From the NCBI GenBank assembly GCA_902586885.1, contig CACIJG010000007.1, positions 21,893 to 85,892 on the forward strand: 64,000 bases of DNA, written 5' to 3'. How positions within the stretch are numbered: position 1 is the first letter of the stretch; every line of letters begins with the position of its first letter. This stretch comes from an uncultured Alphaproteobacteria bacterium. Its GTDB lineage: Bacteria; Pseudomonadota; Alphaproteobacteria; Rhodobacterales; Rhodobacteraceae. The notes under the pieces were generated by a model. It did not search any database. It was not told the origin of the DNA and saw nothing but the letters and a program-made list of their open reading frames with translations. The position numbers and the translations under genes were made by a program. Of this stretch, positions 54,733 through 63,999 are shown piece by piece.

Positions 54733-56584
54733 TTTTTACGATATTATTGTAGTGGGCGGTGGTCATGCAGGCTCTGAGGCAGCTTATGCGGCTGCTAGAG
54801 GAGGCTCTAAGGTTGCTCTTATAACCAAAAAAAAAGATCAGATCGGAGTAATGTCCTGTAATCCTGCTATAGGTGGCTTAGGAAAAGGTCATCTTGTGAG
54901 AGAGATAGACGCGCTTGGTGGTTTGATGGGGGTAGCAGCAGATAAATCAGGGATACAATTTAGGTTGTTGAATAAATCAAAAGGGCCTGCCGTACAGGGC
55001 CCAAGAACCCAATCAGATAGACTTATTTACATGCAAGAGGTACAAAATATTTTAAGCCTTCAAAGGGGTATAGATGTAATAGAAGCCGAAGCCACAGACC
55101 TAATCATAACAAAAGGCAAAATACAAGGCATTGAGCTTGATAACCACATAAAACTAGAATCTTTAACCGTTGTGCTTACAACTGGTACATTTTTAAATGG
55201 CGTTATTAGGATGGGAAAAGAAAGCTTACAGGCAGGCCGAATAGACGATTTTTCATGCCTAAAATTAGCTAGAAGGATAAGGGATTTTGGGTTGGGTGTA
55301 GGAAGGTTGAAAACCGGTACTCCCGCTAGATTGAGTGGGAATAGTATAGATTGGGCTAAGGTAGAGATGCAGGAAGCTGATAAAAACCCGTCTCTTTTTT
55401 CCTTTATGCATAGAAAACCGTTTCAGAGACAAGTTTGTTGCGGTATAACCTACACAAATGAAGAAACGCACGACGTTATAAGGAAAAATCTGAAAAAATC
55501 TGCCGTTTTTGATGGTACAATTACCTCCAATGGCCCTAGATACTGTCCCTCCATAGAAGATAAAATTGTAAGATTTGCTGAAAAAGAAAAACATCAGGTT
55601 TTTTTAGAGCCGGAGGGTTTAAATGATGATACCGTTTACCCGAATGGCATATCTACCTCTTTACCAAAAGACATTCAGGACTCTTATATTCGATCCATAA
55701 AAGGCCTCGAGAGAGTTAAAATACTGAAATACGGATATGCGGTAGAGTATGATTTTATAAACCCTAAATCTTTAAAATCTTCATTAGAACTAAAAAACAT
55801 AGGAGGTCTTTTTTTGGCTGGACAAATAAATGGCACAACGGGTTATGAAGAGGCGGCGGCTCAGGGTTTGGTTGCTGGAATAAATGCATCGATGTATTGT
55901 AAAAACGAGGAGCCTTTGGTTTTAGATCGATCGGAGGCGTATATTGGTGTCTTAGTAGACGATCTTGTTACTAAGGGTGTTATTGAACCGTATAGAATGT
56001 TTACATCTAGAGCAGAGTTTAGATTAAGTTTAAGGAGTGATAATGCTGACCGACGCCTAACAAAAAAAGCTTGGGACTTAAAGATTATTAGTAATGAAAG
56101 AAAAAAAGTTTTTGATAAAAAAACAAAACTTATACAAGAGTTAATATTTAAGACAAAAAATAAAAGTTATCACAGAAAGGGGTTAAGTAAGTTAGGCATA
56201 AATCTAAAAAAGGACGGTAAAAGAAGGTCTTTTTTTGATCTATTGTCTTTCGGTGACATTAATCGAGTGCAGTTAACCTCCTTGTGGCCTGAATACTTTG
56301 ATTATGACAAAGAGATAAGACAAAATGTTGAATCAGATTCAAAATATTCATTTTACATAGACAGACAAGCCTATGAAGTACAAAAAATGAAGACCAATAT
56401 AGGTATAAAAATACCAAAATCTTTAGATTACAGTAAAATTGAAGGCCTATCCTCGGAGATAAAAACTAAATTAATAGACCTAAGCCCTCAACACATAGAC
56501 CAGGCAAGCAGAGTCGACGGCATGACCCCATCTGCTCTAATGCTGATCATATCAAAAATAAAACTATTGAAGAACATAGCTTGA
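54725..56584 (+). CDS. mnmG: tRNA uridine 5-carboxymethylaminomethyl modification enzyme MnmG
   Basis: FAD-binding partner of MnmE, 619 residues. The Rossmann start VVGGGHAGSEAA (about 9-20), MSCNPAIGGLGKGHL and KTGTPARL segments are conserved, as is the GQINGTTGYEEAAAQG region near 375. The start GTG 54725 is the centre of a parS palindrome. In relatives the same palindrome is read from an upstream ATG; here that codon is the TAG that ends mnmE. It overlaps rsmG by a TTGA (4 bases). Confidence 0.95.
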   Translation: MKHFYDIIVVGGGHAGSEAAYAAARGGSKVALITKKKDQIGVMSCNPAIGGLGKGHLVREIDALGGLMGVAADKSGIQFRLLNKSKGPAVQGPRTQSDRLIYMQEVQNILSLQRGIDVIEAEATDLIITKGKIQGIELDNHIKLESLTVVLTTGTFLNGVIRMGKESLQAGRIDDFSCLKLARRIRDFGLGVGRLKTGTPARLSGNSIDWAKVEMQEADKNPSLFSFMHRKPFQRQVCCGITYTNEETHDVIRKNLKKSAVFDGTITSNGPRYCPSIEDKIVRFAEKEKHQVFLEPEGLNDDTVYPNGISTSLPKDIQDSYIRSIKGLERVKILKYGYAVEYDFINPKSLKSSLELKNIGGLFLAGQINGTTGYEEAAAQGLVAGINASMYCKNEEPLVLDRSEAYIGVLVDDLVTKGVIEPYRMFTSRAEFRLSLRSDNADRRLTKKAWDLKIISNERKKVFDKKTKLIQELIFKTKNKSYHRKGLSKLGINLKKDGKRRSFFDLLSFGDINRVQLTSLWPEYFDYDKEIRQNVESDSKYSFYIDRQAYEVQKMKTNIGIKIPKSLDYSKIEGLSSEIKTKLIDLSPQHIDQASRVDGMTPSALMLIISKIKLLKNIA

Positions 56585-57201
56585 CATTAACAGAGTTCAA
56601 TAAGCATTTTAATGTTTCACGTGAAACAATTTCCAGTTTATCTCTTTATGAAAGCCTTTTAATAAAATGGAATAAAAAAACAAATCTTGTTTCAAAAAAA
56701 AGCCTATCCAATGCTTGGAGCAGACATTTTTTGGACTCTGCTCAGCTTGTTAAGCATTGTCAACCGGAAAATAAATTATGGTTGGATTTTGGTTCTGGTG
56801 CGGGTTTTCCGGGGGTTGTATCGGCTATTGTACTCCGAGATAGAGGAATTAACACAAATTTTGTGCTAGTTGAAAAAAATAAAACCAAAGCGTTTTTCCT
56901 TGGAGAATTAAAGAGAAAGCTAGGTTTGGCTTTCGAAATAATCTGTGAAAATATAAATGAAATGGACCCTATTCAGGCAGACATAATATCCGCGCGCGCT
57001 TATTCTCATTTAGAAAACTTGTTACCTGTATCCAGTCACCACGGAAAGAAAAACAGTGTTTCTCTTTTTTTAAAAGGTAAAAACATAAGAGAGGAGTTAG
57101 ATAAGACTTTCAAAATGTGGTTTTTTCAATATGATATCTTAAGTAGCATAAGCTCAAATGACGGTAAAATTATTAAAATAAATAAATTGCACAAACTTTA
57201 A
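56581..57201 (+). CDS. rsmG: 16S rRNA (guanine-N7) methyltransferase RsmG
   Basis: SAM-dependent methyltransferase of 206 residues that methylates G527 of 16S rRNA; its loss gives low-level streptomycin resistance. The SAM motif is WLDFGSGAGFPGVV (about 67-80). The start is TTG 56581, overlapping the mnmG stop. Residues FNVSRETIS (10-18) are encoded by a perfect parS site, as in many alphaproteobacteria. Between mnmG and parA. Confidence 0.93.
   Translation: MTLTEFNKHFNVSRETISSLSLYESLLIKWNKKTNLVSKKSLSNAWSRHFLDSAQLVKHCQPENKLWLDFGSGAGFPGVVSAIVLRDRGINTNFVLVEKNKTKAFFLGELKRKLGLAFEIICENINEMDPIQADIISARAYSHLENLLPVSSHHGKKNSVSLFLKGKNIREELDKTFKMWFFQYDILSSISSNDGKIIKINKLHKL
56613..56628. other. parS site 2 (ParB-binding), inside rsmG
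   Basis: TGTTTCACGTGAAACA, an exact 16 of 16 parS palindrome, inside codons 11-17 of rsmG, where it encodes part of NVSRET. It lies about 600 bp before parA. Confidence 0.96.
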
Positions 57202-57215
57202 TTAAGGACAAAACT

Positions 57216-58010
57216 ATTTCTGGTACTTCTATTATTTCTGTTGCCAACCAAAAAGGTGGAGTAGGAAAAACTACCACAGCTATAAATCTTGGAACAGCAT
57301 TGGCGGCTGTAAAGAATAGAGTTCTTATAGTAGATCTTGATGCTCAGGGAAATGCGTCAACTGGATTGGGGGTTTCAAAAGAAGACGTTAATGTATCTAC
57401 TTATGATTTAATCATTGGTAAATCTAGTTTGGAGGAGGTTGTTCAAAAAACAAAAATACCGTCTTTGTTTATAGCGCCATCTACAACAGACTTATCATCG
57501 GTAGATGTGGATTTAGTTAACGATAGCAGGAGAGTTATGAAACTTAGAGATTTGTTTAAAAATAAAGAAAAAATTGAATACGATTTCATAATAATTGATT
57601 GTCCTCCATCATTAAACTTGTTAACAGTAAATGCCCTGGTAGCCTCAAACTCTATTTTAGTTCCTCTTCAAACGGAATTTTTTGCCTTAGAGGGTTTAAG
57701 TCAACTTCTTTTGACCGTCAGGGACATTAGGGCTAAAATCAATAAAAATCTTAAAATCCATGGAATTGTATTAACGATGTACGATAAGAGAAACAAGCTT
57801 TCTGAGCAAATTGAATCGGATGTAAGAGATAATCTTGGTGCTTTGGTATATGATACGGTTATCCCAAGAAATGTAAGGCTCAGTGAAGCACCTTCTTTTT
57901 CTATGCCAGCTTTAATTTATGACCATAAGTGCACTGGAGCGATAGCCTATCAAAAGCTAGCTGCGGAACTGTTAAAAAGAGAGCATGATTTTATGAGACA
58001 GGGTAAATGA
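57216..58010 (+). CDS. parA: Chromosome-partitioning ATPase ParA, apparent AUU start
   Basis: ParA/Soj ATPase of 264 residues that moves the origin region with ParB. The deviant Walker motif KGGVGKTT is at about residues 13-20, the VDLDAQGNAST motif follows and the IIDCPPSLNL segment lies near 125. No ATG, GTG or TTG occurs in frame between the upstream stop (57183-57185) and the P-loop. AAGGA (57204-57208) sits 7 bases before ATT 57216, giving the N-terminus (M)SGTSIISVANQKGG. The next usual codon, TTG 57300, would remove the P-loop. It overlaps parB by 4 bases. Confidence 0.85.
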   Translation: MSGTSIISVANQKGGVGKTTTAINLGTALAAVKNRVLIVDLDAQGNASTGLGVSKEDVNVSTYDLIIGKSSLEEVVQKTKIPSLFIAPSTTDLSSVDVDLVNDSRRVMKLRDLFKNKEKIEYDFIIIDCPPSLNLLTVNALVASNSILVPLQTEFFALEGLSQLLLTVRDIRAKINKNLKIHGIVLTMYDKRNKLSEQIESDVRDNLGALVYDTVIPRNVRLSEAPSFSMPALIYDHKCTGAIAYQKLAAELLKREHDFMRQGK

Positions 58011-58909
58011 GTTCAAAAAATGAACGAAAAAAAGGATTAGGACGAGGACTTTCTTCCTTTCTTGAAGGTAACACTTTAGGAGATTTCATAACGTCTGGTA
58101 GTGACAATTCAGAAAAAACTAATGATAACGGTTTTAATGTGCCTATAGAATTGATAGATGCTAATTTAAAGCAGCCACGAAAAAATTTCTCTAATAATGA
58201 CCTTCAGGAGCTTGCTAATTCAATAAGAGAGACAGGAATTATACAGCCAATAGTAGTTAGAAAAAAAGGTGAAAGATTTGAAATTGTTGCGGGTGAAAGA
58301 AGATGGCGAAGCGCACAAATAGCAAATATTCATGAGGTTCCCGTTGTTGTGAAAGAGTTAACTGATGAGGAGGTCGTAAAAATAGAAATAATAGAAAACG
58401 TTCAGAGAGTGGATTTAAATCCTGTAGAAGAGGCGAATTCTTTCAATCAGTTAATTAGTGAGTATAAATACACTCAGGAAAAAATTTCAAATTCATTAGG
58501 TAAATCAAGAAGTTATATAGCAAATTCGCTTAGGTTGCTTTCACTGCCAGAAAAAGTCCTTTCTCTTCTAAGAGAAGGAAAGTTAACAAGCGGGCATGGT
58601 CGCGCTTTAATAGGTTGCGAACAATCGGTATCATTAGCTTTCAGAGCAGTAAAAGAAAATTTGTCCGTAAGGCAAATAGAGGGTTTAGTAAAAGCAGAAA
58701 CAAAAAGCAAGAAAAAACAAATAAATAAAAATGCCACTCGTGAGAAAGATTTAGACACAATAAATCTCGAGCAAGATCTTAAAATGGTTTTGGATATGAA
58801 GACAGAAATTTTACATGAAAAAGATAATGAAAACGGAAAAATTGTTATATATTACAAAAACTTACGAGAACTTGACAGTTTTTGTTCTAAGATTATGAAA
58901 ACCCAGTGA
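58007..58909 (+). CDS. parB: Chromosome-partitioning protein ParB
   Basis: ParB/Spo0J of 300 residues: N-terminal KGLGRGLSSFL motif, then the CTP-binding ParB/Srx domain with GERRWRSAQIA (about 94-104) and the ENVQR segment, a helix-turn-helix DNA-binding domain (about 150-195) and a C-terminal dimerisation domain (about 245-300). It binds the parS sites at 54717 and 56613, spreads along DNA and stimulates ParA. ATGA overlap with parA. Confidence 0.96.
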   Translation: MSSKNERKKGLGRGLSSFLEGNTLGDFITSGSDNSEKTNDNGFNVPIELIDANLKQPRKNFSNNDLQELANSIRETGIIQPIVVRKKGERFEIVAGERRWRSAQIANIHEVPVVVKELTDEEVVKIEIIENVQRVDLNPVEEANSFNQLISEYKYTQEKISNSLGKSRSYIANSLRLLSLPEKVLSLLREGKLTSGHGRALIGCEQSVSLAFRAVKENLSVRQIEGLVKAETKSKKKQINKNATREKDLDTINLEQDLKMVLDMKTEILHEKDNENGKIVIYYKNLRELDSFCSKIMKTQ

Positions 58910-58916
58910 TATTTAT

Positions 58917-60059
58917 TTAAAAACAGTCCAACAGCTCGCTTGATACGTGGTTCAACATGAGCCTTCCTTTATCTTTCAAAACTAAATGGTTATTTTCTTT
59001 TTTTAAAAGATTATATTTTTGAAGCTCATTAAGCTTGCTATCTAGTTTTTTCTTGTTGAACCAACTAATCGGTATATTTTTTGAAATTCTCATATTCATA
59101 ATTAGCCTTTCCTCAAAAACTGTTTTTTCAGATAAAGGATTTAAGGTTGGCAGATGTTTTTTTTCATAAATATATGATGCAAGCCATTTATCAGGGTTAG
59201 AGATCTCTATTGAAGAATGTTTTTGGTTATTTATGGTTATTCTACCATGTGCTCCAGGACCTATGCCCAAAAAATCGTCATATTTCCAGTAACTTAAATT
59301 GTGTTGGCAAAAATAGTTCTCTCTCGAGTAGTTTGACGTTTCATAATTAATATAATTACTTTTACTACATAAATTCCCGGTCAAAAAATAGAGCTCTGAA
59401 CTTAAGTCTTCGTTAGGCATACCCTTGAGATGACCTCTTTCCCAAAGCTTATAAAAACTAGTTTTTTCTTCAAGGGTGAGTTGGTATAGGGACAGATGGG
59501 GTGCACCAATAGCTAATATTTCCGAAAGTTCCTTTTCCCATTCTTTAATTGATTGAAATTGCCGACCATAAATAAAGTCGAGATTAAAATTAGAGAAAAT
59601 ATTTTGAACAGTTTCAATTGCTTTAAATGATTCAAAAGAGGTGTGATCCCTGCCTAATAGCTTTAGGTCTTTATCATTCAATGCCTGAATACCAACAGAA
59701 ACTCTATTAACACCAAACTTCTTTAGACTACTTAATTTATTTTTGCATACACTATTTGGATTTGCTTCTATAGAAATTTCACAGCTTTCAGATGCATTCC
59801 AATGCTCCCAAAGTCTCTCCAATATCTTTATAACTATTTCAGTATCCATAATGCTGGGAGTACCCCCACCAAAAAAAATTGAACTAATATTATAATTTTG
59901 ACCATATAAAGATGCCCATGAATCAATAGACTGAAGATAACCTTTTAACCATTCCTCGCCATCGATATTTGTCTTTTTGTAGGAGTTGAAGTCACAATAT
60001 GGGCATTTAATGGTACAAAATGGCCAATGAACATATACGCTAAATGACTTACTCTGCAT
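58917..60059 (-). CDS. hemW: HemW-like radical-SAM protein
   Basis: Radical-SAM protein of 380 residues related to oxygen-independent coproporphyrinogen oxidase. The FeS motif Cys15-x3-Cys19-x2-Cys22 (FCTIKCPYCDFNSY) and the GGGTPS motif are intact. HemW-type proteins lack coproporphyrinogen oxidase activity and act as haem chaperones. It overlaps rdgB by 11 bases and is convergent with parB. Confidence 0.88.
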   Translation of the reverse strand: MQSKSFSVYVHWPFCTIKCPYCDFNSYKKTNIDGEEWLKGYLQSIDSWASLYGQNYNISSIFFGGGTPSIMDTEIVIKILERLWEHWNASESCEISIEANPNSVCKNKLSSLKKFGVNRVSVGIQALNDKDLKLLGRDHTSFESFKAIETVQNIFSNFNLDFIYGRQFQSIKEWEKELSEILAIGAPHLSLYQLTLEEKTSFYKLWERGHLKGMPNEDLSSELYFLTGNLCSKSNYINYETSNYSRENYFCQHNLSYWKYDDFLGIGPGAHGRITINNQKHSSIEISNPDKWLASYIYEKKHLPTLNPLSEKTVFEERLIMNMRISKNIPISWFNKKKLDSKLNELQKYNLLKKENNHLVLKDKGRLMLNHVSSELLDCF

Positions 60060-60669
60060 AACAAAAACACTTATTTAGGAGTTTTTTCATTGCAATCCCT
60101 CTATGGCTAATTTTATTTTTCTCCCAACGATCCATTTCACCGAATGTCATTTTATAACCAGAGGGTAAAAAAATAGGGTCATAACCATGCCCGTTTTCCC
60201 CTCTTCTAGGCCAGATAATCTCACCATTAATTCTTCCGTCTACTTTCTCATAATGACCATCCGGCCAATATAAAACCAGCGCACATTTGAAATATGCATA
60301 CCAAGGGGGTTTCTTTTGACCATTAAGAGCTGTTATTATTTTATTAATACCTAAGCCAAAATCCCGCTCTCCAAAATGGTTAACTGCCCAATCAGCAGAT
60401 TTTATACCCGGTTTCCCGTTGAGGCTTTCTACGCATAGACCGCTATCATCAGCCAAACAAACGTATCCACTTAGTTTTGATGTCTCCCTAGCTTTAATCA
60501 ACGCATTTCCGACAAAAGTATTTTCACTTTCCTCAGGCTCATCTTCTCCAAAGTTTTTAGCTGACAATAATGTAAAATCTACTTTTCCAAAAAGATGTTT
60601 AAACTCTTGGATTTTTCCTTCGTTACGGGTCGCTAAGACTAATTTTTTTTCACGAAAAAGTCTAATCAT
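60049..60669 (-). CDS. rdgB: Non-canonical purine NTP pyrophosphatase (RdgB/HAM1)
   Basis: House-cleaning nucleotidase of 206 residues that removes ITP, dITP and XTP. The N-terminal LATRNEGKIQEF and the LADDSGLCVESLNGKPGIKSA motifs hold the catalytic Asp and metal-binding residues; the C-terminal ISHRGIAMKKL is intact. Operon rph-rdgB-hemW on the minus strand, overlapping rph by 8 bases. Confidence 0.94.
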   Translation of the reverse strand: MIRLFREKKLVLATRNEGKIQEFKHLFGKVDFTLLSAKNFGEDEPEESENTFVGNALIKARETSKLSGYVCLADDSGLCVESLNGKPGIKSADWAVNHFGERDFGLGINKIITALNGQKKPPWYAYFKCALVLYWPDGHYEKVDGRINGEIIWPRRGENGHGYDPIFLPSGYKMTFGEMDRWEKNKISHRGIAMKKLLNKCFCYAE

Positions 60670-61375
60670 TAAAAACTGAGTTTTGAATTTTTATTATTTT
60701 TCTTATTCCTTCATTAGCTAAATTGAATAATTGCTCGAACTCGTCTTTAGTAAAGGGCTTCTTTTCAGCTGAACATTGTATCTCAATTATTTCCGATCTT
60801 TCGTTCATCACAAAGTTTGCATCCGTTTCGGCATTACTATCCTCTGTGTAATTTAAATCTAATATAGTTTTACCGTCAACAATACCACAGGAGACAGCAG
60901 CAATATTACCTATTATAGGGTCAAATTTTATAGCACCTGAACTTAAGAGATAATTCGTAGCTAGTTTTAGAGAAACCCATCCTCCACATATAGCAGCGCA
61001 ACGTGTTCCTCCATCCGCCTGAATAACATCACAATCAATTATTATCTGCCTTTCACCCAAGGCTACTCTGTCCACACCCGCTCGCAAGCTTCTACCTATC
61101 AGTCTTTGAATTTCTTGAGTTCTTCCACTTTGACTAACTGATTTTGCCTCTCTTCTCATTCTATCACTGGTGGATTTTGGCAACATTCCGTATTCTGCTG
61201 TTACCCAACCTAAACCAGTCTTTCTTAGAAAAGGAGGTACATTTTCCTCAATTGTTGCTGTACAAATAACCTTCGTTTTTCCGAACTCAACTAAACAAGA
61301 GTGATCCACGTTTTCCAAAAAATCTTGAGAAATTGATACTTTACGAAGACCCATAATATCTTTGCTGTTATTCAT
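60662..61375 (-). CDS. rph: Ribonuclease PH
   Basis: Phosphorolytic 3'-5' exoribonuclease of 237 residues that trims the 3' ends of pre-tRNAs. The SRTQEIQRLIGRSLR-like SGRTQEIQRLIGRSLRAGVD segment and CDVIQADGGTRCAAICGG motif are conserved. The rph-rdgB-hemW order is usual; hrcA, often next to rph and grpE, is absent from the 268-bp spacer upstream. Confidence 0.95.
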   Translation of the reverse strand: MNNSKDIMGLRKVSISQDFLENVDHSCLVEFGKTKVICTATIEENVPPFLRKTGLGWVTAEYGMLPKSTSDRMRREAKSVSQSGRTQEIQRLIGRSLRAGVDRVALGERQIIIDCDVIQADGGTRCAAICGGWVSLKLATNYLLSSGAIKFDPIIGNIAAVSCGIVDGKTILDLNYTEDSNAETDANFVMNERSEIIEIQCSAEKKPFTKDEFEQLFNLANEGIRKIIKIQNSVFND

Positions 61376-61643
61376 ATGGTCACCTCTTTAGCATTTTCTA
61401 GTAGAATATACTCGATTTTAAACTGAATACATTAATAAATAGTTATTGTTTATAAAATATGGAGTTTTATGTGGGATGTTAATATTATAAAAGTTAATAA
61501 TATAAAAAAACTTTCTTTTAACAGGTTAAATTATTAAAAACTTTTACTATATAAATATGCGAGTAATCAAAGGTTAACAAAACAGCCATCAATTCTTTTT
61601 AATTTAAGTTAAAAAAAACGCACTTTAGGAAAAGGTAAAGAAA

Positions 61644-62240
61644 ATGAGCGACGAAAAGGATGAAAAAAATAATGATAAAGATATCATATCAGAAGTTAAA
61701 GACTCATCTGAATTGGTAGAAGATCAAGAAGATCAGAAAGATGAATTATCCTATGAAGAATTAAAAGAAGAAAATACAATACTTTCCGATAAAATGATGC
61801 GAGCGTTAGCAGAAACAGAAAATATTAGAAAAAAATTTTTTAAAGAGAAAAAGGATGCGGAAATTTATGGCGGCACAAAACTGGCAAGGGATCTTTTGAC
61901 AGTTTTAGACAACTTAGAAAGAGCTCTGGAAAGTATTGATGATAGTTTGAGAGAAGAAAACCCAGCTTTTGTTGAAGGTATAGAGCTTACAAAAAGAGAG
62001 CTTTTAAACACTTTTTCAAACCATGAAATAAATGAGGTAAAACCGCAGATAGGTGAAAGGTTTGACCCAAAAATACACCAGGCAATGTTCGAGGCTCCTG
62101 CACAAAATATTGAAAAAGGCATGATATTTCAGGTAATGACAAACGGTTTTACAATTGGGGATAGGTTGTTAAGAGCAGCCCAAGTTGGCGTATCATCTAA
62201 ATCTTTAATTGAAGATGAACCAAAGCCTGAAAAAACCTAA
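61644..62240 (+). CDS. grpE: Nucleotide exchange factor GrpE
   Basis: Hsp70 (DnaK) nucleotide-exchange factor of 198 residues: an acidic disordered start (about 1-45), a long dimerising coiled coil (about 45-105) and the C-terminal beta wing (about 130-185, with FDPKIHQAMFE). AGGAAAAGG upstream of ATG 61644 gives a good start. No hrcA repressor gene precedes it in this window. It converges on mutS; a 9-bp AAAAAACCT/AGGTTTTTT hairpin (62230-62266) may end both genes. Confidence 0.93.
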   Translation: MSDEKDEKNNDKDIISEVKDSSELVEDQEDQKDELSYEELKEENTILSDKMMRALAETENIRKKFFKEKKDAEIYGGTKLARDLLTVLDNLERALESIDDSLREENPAFVEGIELTKRELLNTFSNHEINEVKPQIGERFDPKIHQAMFEAPAQNIEKGMIFQVMTNGFTIGDRLLRAAQVGVSSKSLIEDEPKPEKT

Positions 62241-62250
62241 TAAAAAGACT

Positions 62251-63999
62251 TTAAATGAGGTTTTTTAACTCGTAAATAAGGTTTAATGCTTCTTTAGGCG
62301 AGATATTGTTGGGGTCAATAGATCCTAGTGATTTTTCAATTTTTGTTAAAGAATTGGTGTTTTTCAGTTCTAATTCTTTGGTTGGTTCGGTGTAAATATT
62401 TTTTTTGTTTTCTAGATCACTTAATATTTTTCTAGCAGTCTTCAGCACTTCTTCGGGAAACCCCGCAAGCTCAGCAACTTTAATCCCTAACGATCCTCTG
62501 GATATACCCTTGGAAATTTTGTAAGAATAAATTATCTCATCGTTCCATTCCTTTATTTCGCAGGTAACATTTTCAATTTGGTCGTAATTTTTTTCTATCT
62601 CTGTAAGCTCGTGATAATGCGTCGCGAACAGTGTCCTAGATTTATTTTTTGATATCAAGCTTTGCAATGTAGCCCAAGCAATTGATAAACCGTCAAAGGT
62701 TGATGTTCCTCTGCCTATCTCATCTAAAATTATGAAAGATTTGTTATCAGCGTCTCTTAAAATGTTTGCTGTCTCTAGCATTTCAACCATGAAAGTAGAC
62801 TGTCCTTTTGAAATATTGTCGGAGGCGCCTATTCTACTAAATAATTTTGTTACTATACCTATGTGCGCATGTTCGGCTGGTACAAATGACCCTATCTGAG
62901 ATAAAATAATAATATGTGCATTCTGTCTTAAAAAAGTGGATTTCCCAGCCATGTTTGGGCCCGTTATAAGCCATACAAATTTTTCATTTTCCAGAACGCA
63001 GTTATTGGGAACAAATGGCGTCAAACTTTTATCAAACAGAGATCTCTCAATAACTGAATGTCGACCGTTTTTAACAATAAACTTATTACTATTATCCAAT
63101 TTTGGACAAGTCCATTTATACTTTTTTGCAGTAAAGGCAAAGCTAGACAATACATCTAACTGGGCAATGTTTTCAGAAAATCCTAAAATATCCTTGTGTA
63201 AAAAAAGCGTTTTATCAGAAAGATCTCTTAGTATTTTATTCTCAAGCTCAATGCTTTCGGTGCTAGATTCCAGAATTTTACTCTCAATTTTATCGAGTTC
63301 TAGGCTCTTAAATCGAATTGTGTTAGCGGTGGTTTGTCTGTGAATGAAGAAATCGATTTGATTAAGCTTTTCTTTGTTAGAAATAGGTACCTCAATAAAA
63401 TATCCCAAAACGTTATTATATTTTATTTTCAGTGACTTAACTTTTGTTATTTCTGTATATTTAGTTTGCAATTTTAAAAGACTAGTTTTCGAGTTTTTCT
63501 CTATGGCCTTTAAACTATCAAGACACTTATCATAGCCTGTTCTAATAAAACCTCCGTCTTTTGAGCTTAAGGGAACGTCCTCACTTAGCGCGGAATCAAG
63601 GCTTGCATAAAGAGTATTTAATTCCCCCAGGTTAATTTTTTTTTCAAAAACCTTATCCGTACTTAGAGCCTTAAAGCCTTCACTAAGCTGAAAATAAAAC
63701 CTCAAACTTTGACAAATCGACAATAAATCCTTTGGGCTTGGCCCAAACCTTACAATTCTAGATATGGATCTTTCGGTATCTGGAAACTTTTTTAAAATAC
63801 TTCTTATCTCATTATTTAGCTCGGTGTTCTCGAAGAGATTCTTGACACAATTTTGCCAATTTATAATTTCTGACCTCTTGGTTGAAGGAGAATTTAATCT
63901 TCTACTTAAAAGCCGGGAACCCATTAAACAGGACGTATTGTCAATTACTGATAACAGAGAATATTTTCTTTCGCCGTCTATTGATTTATTGATTTCAAG
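62251..63999 (-). CDS. mutS: DNA mismatch-repair protein MutS (5' partial)
   Basis: C-terminal two thirds of MutS, about 583 residues visible. The frame stays open to the window edge; an ATG at 63924 is internal, because the codons before it read LLSVIDNTSCLMGSRLL, a normal lever-domain stretch. Walker A is GPNMAGKST, Walker B LDEIGRGTSTFDG, and THYHEL follows. Full MutS is about 850-870 residues, so the mismatch-binding domain lies beyond 64000. It is convergent with grpE, and its C-terminus is normal. Confidence 0.95.
   Translation of the reverse strand, partial: LEINKSIDGERKYSLLSVIDNTSCLMGSRLLSRRLNSPSTKRSEIINWQNCVKNLFENTELNNEIRSILKKFPDTERSISRIVRFGPSPKDLLSICQSLRFYFQLSEGFKALSTDKVFEKKINLGELNTLYASLDSALSEDVPLSSKDGGFIRTGYDKCLDSLKAIEKNSKTSLLKLQTKYTEITKVKSLKIKYNNVLGYFIEVPISNKEKLNQIDFFIHRQTTANTIRFKSLELDKIESKILESSTESIELENKILRDLSDKTLFLHKDILGFSENIAQLDVLSSFAFTAKKYKWTCPKLDNSNKFIVKNGRHSVIERSLFDKSLTPFVPNNCVLENEKFVWLITGPNMAGKSTFLRQNAHIIILSQIGSFVPAEHAHIGIVTKLFSRIGASDNISKGQSTFMVEMLETANILRDADNKSFIILDEIGRGTSTFDGLSIAWATLQSLISKNKSRTLFATHYHELTEIEKNYDQIENVTCEIKEWNDEIIYSYKISKGISRGSLGIKVAELAGFPEEVLKTARKILSDLENKKNIYTEPTKELELKNTNSLTKIEKSLGSIDPNNISPKEALNLIYELKNLI

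Noticed and set aside
57300..58010. parA beginning at TTG 57300
   Set aside because: It would remove the KGGVGKTT nucleotide-binding loop, and no ribosome-binding site precedes it.
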